From NCBI GenBank assembly GCA_955652655.1, contig CATPCK010000953.1, positions 1 through 6,642 of the forward strand: a DNA stretch of 6,642 nucleotides, written 5' to 3'. The notes beneath the pieces were generated by a model that was not told the DNA's origin, searched no databases, and was given only the letters and a program-made list of their open reading frames with translations. The DNA is from an uncultured Ktedonobacteraceae bacterium. GTDB taxonomy: Bacteria > Chloroflexota > Ktedonobacteria > Ktedonobacterales > Ktedonobacteraceae. The position numbers and the translations under genes are program-made. Positions 1-5,209 of this stretch are shown one piece after another (position 1 is the stretch's first letter; each line of letters begins with the position of its first letter).

Positions 1-858
1 GTCTTGGAGCGCGCCAATATCCTCCTCTCGTGGAACTTCCCACGAGAAATTCATCCCCAGGACTATCCCCACTTGCAGCAGGTCAGATTCATCCAGCTCC
101 TGTCTGCTGGAGCTGACCACATGCCGTTTGCAGACCTCCCTCCACACATTCTCGTCGCAAGCAACCCAGGGGCGTATGCGGCTCCCATGGCTGAACACGT
201 GATGGCGATGACGCTGGCACTGGCTAAACGACTGCTTTTTGAACATCAGAAACTAAGGAACGGCGAATTTGATCAGTTTACACCCAACCGTTCTCTCTCT
301 GGCACGACAGCCGGTATCCTTGGCTTTGGGGGGATCGGGCGTGCAACTGCCAGGCTCATGCGCGCGTTTGGCATGAACATCTACGCGATCAATCAAAGCG
401 GAACAAGCACCGAGCCGGCGGAATTCATTGGCACATTGCAGGATGTAGAGCATGTGTTGCGTGCCAGTGACGTAGTTGTAATCTCGTTGCCGCTCACCAG
501 GGCCACCAAAGGGCTTATAGGGAAAAAGGAGCTTACATGGATGAAGCCAGATGCCATTCTGGTGAATGTAGCCCGTGGCGCGATTATTGATGAGGAGGCG
601 CTCTACACCCATGTGAAGAGCCACCCAACTTTTATGGCTGGCATCGATGCCTGGTGGACAGAACCGTTCCTCCATGGGACATTTCGCATGGATTATCCCT
701 CTCTCGAACTGCCCAATGTGCTTGGATCTCCCCATAATTCAGCCGTGGTTTCCAATATCTTATTGGTTGCGGCACGGCAGGCAGCCGAAAACGTCAAACA
801 CTTCCTCAAGGGGGAGAAGGTGATGGGAATAGTACGACGAGAAGACTACCTGTGGTAA
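1..858 (+). CDS. D-isomer-specific 2-hydroxyacid dehydrogenase, 5' end outside the window
   Basis: An NAD(P)-dependent cytosolic oxidoreductase that interconverts a 2-hydroxyacid and its 2-keto acid; the substrate cannot be told from sequence. Numbering from the codon at base 4, the Rossmann glycine motif GFGGIG is at residues 107-112. The family catalytic triad is complete: Arg191 in VNVARGAIID, Glu220 in IDAWWTEP and His244 in GSPHNSA. The Arg-to-Glu spacing of 29 equals that in SerA-type enzymes. The frame is open to base 1 and 284 residues is shorter than the usual 310-330, so about 30-40 N-terminal residues probably lie upstream and the TTG at base 4 is not a convincing start. The two tryptophans before Glu220 and the Asn after His244 are less common than the usual residues. 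It ends with TAA and converges on the truncated HAD gene. Confident of the family, not of the substrate. Confidence 0.93.
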   Translation, partial: VLERANILLSWNFPREIHPQDYPHLQQVRFIQLLSAGADHMPFADLPPHILVASNPGAYAAPMAEHVMAMTLALAKRLLFEHQKLRNGEFDQFTPNRSLSGTTAGILGFGGIGRATARLMRAFGMNIYAINQSGTSTEPAEFIGTLQDVEHVLRASDVVVISLPLTRATKGLIGKKELTWMKPDAILVNVARGAIIDEEALYTHVKSHPTFMAGIDAWWTEPFLHGTFRMDYPSLELPNVLGSPHNSAVVSNILLVAARQAAENVKHFLKGEKVMGIVRREDYLW

Positions 859-917
859 GAGCATTACGCAGTACTGAGAATAGGTGTCAGGTTAAGAAAA
901 AAGGATGGGGATGTTCT

Positions 918-1019
918 GTAGGGCGGGAGTGGTGCGGAGATGGGTGGGAACCCTTGTGGTCGCCCGCGCTGGGGATAAGCGAGGTGTCGATCCTGCATGG
1001 AGGAACCCAAGGGCAACTA
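918..1019. repeat. Possible dispersed intergenic repeat, G+C-rich
   Basis: Between the dehydrogenase stop and the truncated HAD gene lies a G+C-rich stretch with no credible gene. It contains the phrase CCCTTGTGGTCGCCC followed by a purine-rich run. Its composition and tone resemble short repeats scattered between genes in large Chloroflexota genomes, but only one copy is in this window, so the repeat status is an inference. A 60-codon frame overlaps it (852-1034) but shows no protein-like features. Confidence 0.25.
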
Positions 1020-1364
1020 TCCGCATTTCGTTAGATTGACGCTTATTGGGCATTGCGCAGTGCCGAGTAACCTCACGGAAAGCTCGAAGAGGGAACGCAG
1101 TTCACACATGCCACTTAACCAGTAGTGTTTGTAGGTTCGATGAAAGCTGACGAAATCAAGAACTGCCTGCGCTATCGCTGACCCCTGATCCTGGAAGCGT
1201 TCGGTGACTGCCTGGTGAGCCTCGTTCCACGCCTCAGGGGCTCCACCAAGCAGCGGGGCAAAATATCCACCAACCAGGCGCTGCCACTGGGCGGTTTGCT
1301 GGCGTTTATCGTTGATGACTCCACCAACATCAAGCAGGACGATCAGTCGTGGCACAACTATCAT
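1017..1364 (-). pseudogene. Truncated HAD-superfamily hydrolase, N-terminal half only
   Basis: The start of this 115-residue frame reads VLLDVGGVIND, the HAD motif I with Asp12 as nucleophile and Gly in place of the second Asp, as in many DxGGV-type members. A helical cap-like region follows (residues 20-85, ending DFVSFHRTYKHYW). Family members run to about 200-230 residues and need motifs II (Ser/Thr), III (Lys) and IV (Asp pair). All three are missing, and the last 25 residues look non-homologous. No remainder was found in other frames before the convergent dehydrogenase ends at 858, so the 3' half was probably lost by deletion. The ATG at 1362-1364 sits only 1 nt after AAGGAG; the GTG three codons in has 10 nt spacing and may be the better start. 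Probably inactive; a short expressed protein is not excluded. Confidence 0.6.
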
Positions 1365-1504
1365 TCTCCTTGTGCATGTTTAGTTCGTCATTCTTGTTTC
1401 CCAATCTACCAAAGGTGAGGGGAAAAGAAGCATGTTTGGCAGGATGCATCTGGACCTCCTGCGGATCAAAGTGCTCCACGCTGTGTAGCCATCCATGGCG
1501 ATGC

Positions 1505-1542
1505 CAGCCCTGCGGAGGACTAAAAGAGCCTGACCAGGGCTG
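1505..1542. repeat. 8-bp perfect inverted repeat with 22-nt loop
   Basis: CAGCCCTG at 1505-1512 is the exact reverse complement of CAGGGCTG at 1535-1542. It lies in the 282-base gap between the alpha/beta hydrolase stop and the truncated HAD gene. No open frame crossing the gap resembles a known protein. With the second hairpin 29 nt further on, it suggests a structured non-coding or repeat element of unknown function. Confidence 0.45.
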
Positions 1543-1570
1543 AACCGGCGCGCATCTGAAGCTCATCTTG

Positions 1571-1612
1571 CCATTCAGTAGAGCGAGGATACACCCTCGT
1601 TCCACTGAATGG
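1571..1612. repeat. 18-bp near-perfect hairpin in intergenic DNA
   Basis: Arms 1571-1588 and 1595-1612 pair over 18 positions with one mismatch (1580/1603), one G-T position (1583/1600) and a 6-nt loop. The outer nine base pairs, CCATTCAGT with ACTGAATGG, are perfect. It lies 35 nt beyond the stop codon of the leftward alpha/beta hydrolase, so it could act as its transcription terminator. However, no T-tract follows on the minus strand, so a palindromic repeat or a processing or stability stem is as likely. Confidence 0.6.
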
Positions 1613-1646
1613 TATCCGTTTTCGCCACCATGACCCAGGTAGTGTT

Positions 1647-2576
1647 CTAGACACCCGTCAAAGTCGACTGCTCCACACCTTGTCGAAGGTGCTGGACGAA
1701 CCAATCGCGAGCCGCCCCACTTGCCATCTCGAATCCAGGTCCAACGTAGGCTTCGAAGTGCCCTCCAGGCAGGACGACGAGTTTCTTTGGTTCCCTGGCC
1801 AGGTTGTAGGCCGCGAAAGCCTCATCCGCAACCGCCAGGTGATCCCCTGCTGCAATGATCATGAGCAAAGGAGTGGGGCTTACCCGCTCAATATAGGTCA
1901 CCGGCTCATACTCCATCAACATCTCCACTGTACGCACCGTGACCTCATTCTTCCATGCCGGTGCCCTGGTGGTGCCCGTCTCGGTGAACCATTGGTAGGA
2001 ATCGGCGGTCGGGAGAGCTGACTGTGCGGCAGGATCAGCGCTGACGACTGGTAGTATCGCAGGTGGATTACCGGCAAAGCGTGCTTCCCGATCTTGATCA
2101 AATTGGGCACGCGCCCCAGCGATAAAGTCGGCACGTACTAAACGCAAGATGTTCCGGTAGCCGCTGACGAGCGGTACCTGGGAAACGACGCACTTGACAC
2201 GCCGGTCAATAGCTCCTACCACCAGGACGTGACCACCGCTGTAGCTCGACCCCCAGATACCGATGCGCTCACGATCTACTTCCGGCCGCGTTCTCGCATA
2301 GGTGATGGCATGCCGGTAATCGCGCACCTGCGCCCAGGGATCGATCTCCTGTCGTGGCTCGCCATCACTGGCCCCAAAGTTGCGGTTGTCGAAGACCAGG
2401 GCACTCAGCCCCGCATTTGCGAAGGCCTCGGCAAAGCTGTCGAGGTACATCTCTTTCACAGCCGAGAAGCCGTGGGCCATAACGATGGTAGGAAATGGCC
2501 TGTGTCCCGCATCAGGGGTGTACAACCAACCACGTAAGGTGGTCCCTTCAGCATTGAATTCGATGTCTTGACGCAT
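1647..2576 (-). CDS. Alpha/beta hydrolase (dienelactone-hydrolase/S15-peptidase-like fold)
   Basis: A 309-residue cytosolic hydrolase; the ester or amide substrate is unknown. In order: a beta-strand N-terminus (DIEFNAEGTTLRGWLY), the oxyanion-loop motif HGF at 35-37, a 'DNRNFGASDG' loop at 63-72, the nucleophile elbow GSSYSG at 109-114 with Ser111 as nucleophile, a helical lid (about 140-225), the acid Asp245 in AAGDH, and His273 in LPGGHFEAY. The elbow has Ser where the classic GxSxG has its last Gly, which the family's small-x-nucleophile-x-small rule allows. The frame stays open upstream to 2666, but the ATG at 2574-2576 is chosen because AAGGAG lies 7 nt before it and homology-like sequence begins there. 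It has its own candidate promoter upstream. No signal peptide is seen. Confidence 0.92.
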   Translation of the reverse strand: MRQDIEFNAEGTTLRGWLYTPDAGHRPFPTIVMAHGFSAVKEMYLDSFAEAFANAGLSALVFDNRNFGASDGEPRQEIDPWAQVRDYRHAITYARTRPEVDRERIGIWGSSYSGGHVLVVGAIDRRVKCVVSQVPLVSGYRNILRLVRADFIAGARAQFDQDREARFAGNPPAILPVVSADPAAQSALPTADSYQWFTETGTTRAPAWKNEVTVRTVEMLMEYEPVTYIERVSPTPLLMIIAAGDHLAVADEAFAAYNLAREPKKLVVLPGGHFEAYVGPGFEMASGAARDWFVQHLRQGVEQSTLTGV

Positions 2577-2688
2577 CTTGAGACTCCTTTCAGCCTCTAA
2601 ATACATAGTGAGAAAAGCGCTACAGAGAGGACAAGCATTGGCCGGGCTTGGTATCCATCCACTCACTCCCTAAGGTAAAGCGAGAAGC

Positions 2689-2730
2689 TACCATTAAGTA
2701 TGGTATATCATAAAATGTTGGGGATGTACA
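2689..2730 (-). promoter_or_regulatory. Candidate promoter with palindromic operator for the alpha/beta hydrolase
   Basis: Reading the minus strand, TGTACA (2730-2725) and TATACC (2707-2702) are 17 bp apart, a plausible -35/-10 pair. A perfect 6-bp inverted repeat, TACCAT-N5-ATGGTA (2689-2705), overlaps the -10 box and the expected start, as a repressor operator would. The leader to the ATG at 2576 would be about 115-120 nt. The hexamers are only moderate matches. The rest of the 265-base gap between 2577 and 2841 shows nothing else I can support. Confidence 0.35.
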
Positions 2731-2841
2731 GCGTTCGATTTCGCAAACGATGGTTGTATCTTCTCAAGCGAGCAGGCAGTATTCACCAAACCTGAGAACG
2801 ATCCCACCCGATACATATATTGGCTGTCCATCATATCCTGG

Positions 2842-3234
2842 TCAGATAGGTATCTCATCCCAGTAATGTAATCCAGCCTCATCCAGAGCTACATCAAGGT
2901 TGTCGTACCGCGCAAATTGAATGATACGTTGCCCGTTAACGCGAAAACGAGAAGCAACGTCGCGTTCGCCTGTCACTTCTCCTGTCTCAACAGATCGCCA
3001 CACCCCGTGTTGGGCAACCACGACGACATTGTCACGTACAAACGCACGAAGTGTGGTGAGATGCAACCCAGCGCGACCAAGCCAATCTCGCAGGAGTTGA
3101 TGTCCGTGTCCAGACCCGCGAGGACCGGCGACTTCAATCGTAGGAGCAGACAATTCGGCAAGCCGGTCGATGTTTTGACTGTTCGCAGCTTCCTGCCACG
3201 CCTTTACAAGTGCGAACGGGTTTTCATACCCCAT
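2842..3234 (-). CDS. NTF2-like / SnoaL-like domain protein
   Basis: A 130-residue protein with the cone-shaped NTF2 fold pattern. An N-terminal helix (NPFALVKAWQEAANSQNIDRL, about 5-25) is followed by the 'LAELSAPTIEVAGPRG' strand region, a short helix (QLLRDWLGRAG), then long beta strands (DNVVVVAQHGVWRS, DVASRFRVNGQRIIQFARYD). Length and order match the nuclear-transport-factor-2 family, whose members include small-molecule isomerases and hydrolases as well as non-catalytic domains; the substrate is not predictable. The ATG at 3232-3234 has GAGAGG about 7 nt upstream. The stop is TGA at 2844-2842; the frame beyond it does not look like a continuation. It has a divergent control region shared with the membrane-protein gene. 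Confidence 0.82.
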   Translation of the reverse strand: MGYENPFALVKAWQEAANSQNIDRLAELSAPTIEVAGPRGSGHGHQLLRDWLGRAGLHLTTLRAFVRDNVVVVAQHGVWRSVETGEVTGERDVASRFRVNGQRIIQFARYDNLDVALDEAGLHYWDEIPI

Positions 3235-3271
3235 AGAAATTCCTCTCTCTTTATGTGTATGCTACAAACAT

Positions 3272-3302
3272 ATATCTTGCCTAAAGGGAGAGACCGTGTC
3301 AA
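3272..3302 (-). promoter_or_regulatory. Candidate promoter with 19-bp spacer (MerR-type architecture)
   Basis: On the minus strand a perfect TTGACA (3302-3297) is followed after exactly 19 bp by AGATAT (3277-3272). The ends of the spacer form a dyad: CTTG lies at the -35 side and CAAG just before the -10. Over-long 19-bp spacers carrying a dyad are the hallmark of promoters activated by MerR-family regulators. The predicted start leaves a leader of about 30 nt before the NTF2-like gene at 3234. No MerR gene is in the window. Confidence 0.45.
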
Positions 3303-3303
3303 G

Positions 3304-3312
3304 TGATACAAT
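3304..3312 (+). promoter_or_regulatory. Candidate extended -10 element for the membrane-protein gene
   Basis: TG-A-TACAAT is an extended -10 with one mismatch to TATAAT and no recognisable -35. Transcription would begin about 3319, only some 11 nt before the ATG at 3330, giving a very short leader. It overlaps the -35 side of the divergent leftward promoter, so the two could compete. Confidence 0.35.
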
Positions 3313-3329
3313 AGAAGTATGAATGACGA

Positions 3330-3680
3330 ATGGGGCCTTACCTCACGCTGAGCGCTCTTTTGCTTACGCTAGCGCATGACAACCTTAGCATTCGCGGCTG
3401 GCGGGTCACACGGGTTTTTGGCGTTCTGCTGACGTTGCTTCTTCTGTTCAATCTGGTAATTGTAGTGATCTGGGATGTGAACCGCTGGATAGGTGGCGGC
3501 GTTTGGATCTTTGATCCTACGGTAGGCGTCTGGCCGTTTTTCGGCGGTCAGTGGCTTGGTCCGCTGATCACGAATGCATTGATCCTGGCTGTTGCTCTGG
3601 TCTTTGCGCTCCTCACGCTTATTCGTGGTTTTCTGATCCGACCAGGAGGAGAGCGTACAACAGAACACGTAGCTGCATAG
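3330..3680 (+). CDS. Small two-helix membrane protein, family not recognised
   Basis: A 116-residue hydrophobic protein. Two transmembrane helices are clear: about 28-48 (VFGVLLTLLLLFNLVIVVIWD) and about 77-101 (GPLITNALILAVALVFALLTLI). They are joined by a Trp/Gly-rich loop (RWIGGGVWIFDPTVGVWPFFGGQW). An Arg-rich stretch precedes helix 1 and 'RPGGERTTEH' forms the tail, suggesting both ends are cytoplasmic. I do not recognise the family and assign no function. The start is uncertain. There is no clear ribosome-binding site before 3330, and a second ATG at 3319 in another frame opens an 10-codon peptide that overlaps it. A frameshift near the 5' end, or a leaderless or truncated gene, is possible. 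Confidence 0.6.
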   Translation: MGPYLTLSALLLTLAHDNLSIRGWRVTRVFGVLLTLLLLFNLVIVVIWDVNRWIGGGVWIFDPTVGVWPFFGGQWLGPLITNALILAVALVFALLTLIRGFLIRPGGERTTEHVAA

Positions 3681-3739
3681 AACATTTGGAGAAACTGCCT
3701 GGGGCCGGGGGCTCGCATCATCATCTCTCTCAGCATCGT

Positions 3740-3768
3740 TTGTCATCAGGCAGGTTCTTAGGTATAAT
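3740..3768 (+). promoter_or_regulatory. Strong sigma-70-like promoter pointing into the tnpB element
   Basis: TTGTCA (3740-3745) and a perfect TATAAT (3763-3768) are separated by exactly 17 bp. Transcription would start about 3775 and run straight into the right end of the tnpB element, antisense to the omega RNA and to tnpB. The first same-strand gene beyond the element is the oxidase-like gene at 5210, so this may be that gene's original promoter, cut off by the insertion. Confidence 0.6.
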
Positions 3769-3780
3769 GCTTGTCAGTCA

Positions 3781-3910
3781 TGTACCCGCCGCCTAAAGGC
3801 TGACGGGCTTGTCCCTAGCCTACAAGAGGCTGAGACGAGAGGTCGCATGACGGCGACCCACTAGCGAAGGATATACCGACGCTAGCAAGAGAAGTCAGAT
3901 ACTTCTCTTG
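3781..3910 (-). ncRNA. Putative omega RNA (reRNA) guide scaffold of TnpB, overlapping the 3' end of tnpB
   Basis: Five hairpins follow each other on the minus strand within 130 nt: 3886-3910 (10-bp perfect stem, 5-nt loop), 3861-3885 (6-bp, 13-nt loop), 3841-3858 (6-bp, 6-nt loop), 3817-3831 (5-bp, 5-nt loop) and 3785-3807 (about 9 pairs with one bulge, 4-nt loop). The first four lie inside the last 31 codons of tnpB, after the final RuvC aspartate; the fifth is the element's right-end hairpin. TnpB omega RNAs are known to come from the 3' end of tnpB through the right end, with the guide taken from flanking DNA. The guide would therefore begin near 3780-3770 and read leftwards. Exact ends are inferred. 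Confidence 0.65.
3785..3807. repeat. Right-end subterminal hairpin of the tnpB element
   Basis: On the plus strand GCC-TAAA-GGC forms the apical stem and loop (3791-3800). A single unpaired T (3801) is followed by a lower stem of CCCGCC against GACGGG, with one A-C position that becomes G-U in the minus-strand RNA. It is placed just beyond the tnpB stop codon, as right-end hairpins of IS200/IS605 elements are, and it closes the predicted omega RNA. Confidence 0.65.
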
Positions 3911-5047
3911 AATGTTGTAGCTGGCATTGAGGTCAGCATTGAGTTGATAGCCACATGTGCGGCAAAGGAAGAGACTTTGAGAGCGACGATTAGCACGATG
4001 TTGATAGCCACAGCGACTACAGGTTTGCGAGGTATGCCTGGGGTCTATCCGCTCGACACGGATACCGCGCTCCTGGGCTTTGTAAGCGATAAAACTATAC
4101 AGTTGCTCAAACGTCCAAGCGTGCAAACGTCGCTTCTTCTCCACATTCTTCTGCTTCTTCCCTCGTCCCATCTTGGAAGCCTCACGAATGTGACTGAGAT
4201 TTTCCAGCACAACAGTAGAGCCAGGGGTCGCGTTTTGTACGATACGCTTACTCAGAACGTGGTCGCAATCGCGGTGGAAACGCGCCAATCTGCCACTGAG
4301 TTTCTTCAAGTGACGTTTCGCGGATTTACTTCCTTTCGATTGCACCTTCCTCTTGAGACGAAATACCCGGCGGTCAACCTCTTTCCAGTGCCGACTCCCA
4401 AGAAATTGACGGCTGGAGGTCACAGCAGGACGGTTGAGTCCCAGGTCAACGCCAGTGACCTCATCAGATGGTTCTACCTTTGGCTCAGGAACATTCACCA
4501 CGACATGCAGCCACCATTTCCCCTTACGGCACCACAGGTCAGCCGTTGCTACCTTCGTGCCGTAATACCGAGCACTAGAGGCAGGGACCGTAAAAGGCAG
4601 GCTTTGTTTGCCTGCGCTGGTGGACAGACGCACAAAAGATCGGTCCCAGTTGAGCGTAGAGGTATGCAGATTGTAGCGAGTAGGACAGGACTTACTCTGA
4701 GGGCACTGTACAGACTTGAACTTGGGAGCAGGTCTTCCTTGTTTGAGAGCTCTGGCTACTTTCTTGGGATAGCTTGCCTCATGTTTGGCTTTCCAGGTAA
4801 AGGCCGACTTCAGGGCTTCGGTGGCTTTCACCCTTGCTTGAATGAGCAAGTCGGAAACCAGCCCAGGACAGGCTTCTTTGGTGGCACGGTACATGTCATG
4901 ATGCAAGCGTACACCATTCTTTTCCTGATGCTGCCAGCCATAAGCGCAGACGGCGTTGAACGCTTCGGTGAATTGTCGAAGCGTCTCCTGCAAGGCGACA
5001 GCTTGCTCTGGTGTGGGATGCAGTTGTATTCTCACCGTTCTGTCCAT
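3815..5047 (-). CDS. tnpB: TnpB, RNA-guided nuclease of an IS200/IS605-type element
   Basis: A 410-residue protein, the normal length for TnpB. In order: an N-terminal wedge/recognition region (MDRTVRIQLHPTPEQ, then helices to about 90), a beta-rich part (about 105-190), and a RuvC nuclease domain with Asp201 (GVDLGLN), Glu282 (VVLENLSHI) and Asp372 (NADLNASYNI). A zinc finger lies between the last two: C343-x2-C346 and C362-x2-C365. All catalytic and metal-binding residues are present, so it should be able to cut DNA directed by its omega RNA, the activity known for this family. There is no tnpA beside it. The ATG at 5045-5047 has no ribosome-binding site but lies 6 nt after a TATGAT -10 box, suggesting a leaderless message. 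The last 30 or so codons double as RNA scaffold. Confidence 0.96.
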   Translation of the reverse strand: MDRTVRIQLHPTPEQAVALQETLRQFTEAFNAVCAYGWQHQEKNGVRLHHDMYRATKEACPGLVSDLLIQARVKATEALKSAFTWKAKHEASYPKKVARALKQGRPAPKFKSVQCPQSKSCPTRYNLHTSTLNWDRSFVRLSTSAGKQSLPFTVPASSARYYGTKVATADLWCRKGKWWLHVVVNVPEPKVEPSDEVTGVDLGLNRPAVTSSRQFLGSRHWKEVDRRVFRLKRKVQSKGSKSAKRHLKKLSGRLARFHRDCDHVLSKRIVQNATPGSTVVLENLSHIREASKMGRGKKQKNVEKKRRLHAWTFEQLYSFIAYKAQERGIRVERIDPRHTSQTCSRCGYQHRANRRSQSLFLCRTCGYQLNADLNASYNIQEKYLTSLASVGISFASGSPSCDLSSQPLVG

Positions 5048-5053
5048 GCAAAG

Positions 5054-5059
5054 ATCATA
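5054..5059 (-). promoter_or_regulatory. -10 box for tnpB
   Basis: TATGAT on the minus strand ends 6 nt before the tnpB ATG, so the start of transcription should fall on or next to the start codon. A perfect TTGACA is present at 5072-5067 but only 7 bp away, too close to be its -35. No good -35 is seen at 16-18 bp, which suggests weak, leaderless expression. Confidence 0.4.
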
Positions 5060-5117
5060 CCATATATGTCAAGATATTGCCGAACGAGTAACAGAAAGGA
5101 GAGGGGCGCATTCCTCT

Positions 5118-5136
5118 CACAGCCTGAAGGCGTGTG
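5118..5136. repeat. Left-end subterminal hairpin of the tnpB element
   Basis: CACAGCC-TGAA-GGC-G-TGTG forms a 7-bp stem with a 4-nt loop and one unpaired G (5132). Its layout copies the right-end hairpin: the same GCC/GGC apical stem, a T-purine-AA loop, and one unpaired base directly after GGC. Paired hairpins of this kind mark the two ends of IS200/IS605 elements. It lies between tnpB and the oxidase-like gene. Confidence 0.55.
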
Positions 5137-5209
5137 GGTCCCCTACGCCCATTTTTATGGCATGGACAAGGGGGCCGTTGGACGGTCAGCGATCAATCTG
5201 GAGGGTCCG

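Larger units (their letters stand above)
3780..5150 (-). mobile_element. IS200/IS605-type element carrying only tnpB (IS1341-like)
   Basis: The element consists of tnpB, a right end with a subterminal hairpin (3785-3807) and a left end with a matching hairpin (5118-5136). There is no tnpA (Y1 transposase) gene, so it would need a transposase supplied elsewhere. IS200/IS605 elements insert without target duplication and have no terminal inverted repeats; none were seen here. The exact boundaries and the target-adjacent motif could not be fixed without an empty-site comparison, so both coordinates are approximate to tens of bases. Confidence 0.75.

Noticed and set aside
253..735. 160-codon minus-strand frame inside the 2-hydroxyacid dehydrogenase
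   Set aside because: Shadow of a gene with complete catalytic motifs; low-complexity, Cys/His/Arg-rich translation and no start signal.
852..1034. 60-codon plus-strand frame after the dehydrogenase
   Set aside because: GTG start overlapping the upstream stop, no ribosome-binding site, and a translation without protein character over repeat-like DNA.
1330..1704. 124-codon minus-strand frame across the 1365-1646 gap
   Set aside because: It spans both hairpins and the end of the hydrolase gene, has no ribosome-binding site and no protein-like pattern.
2694..2844. Second selenocysteine codon: read-through of the TGA ending the NTF2-like gene
   Set aside because: The protein is already full length at the TGA, the following residues do not extend the fold, no redox-Cys position is involved, and no suitable hairpin was seen.
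5067..5072. TTGACA upstream of tnpB as its -35 box
   Set aside because: It is only 7 bp from the TATGAT box and no other -10 lies at 16-18 bp from it.
3908..5208. Long plus-strand open frame running from 3908 into the oxidase-like gene
   Set aside because: It is antisense to tnpB and its translation has no recognisable domain. Only the part from 5210, with a ribosome-binding site and a family match, is real.
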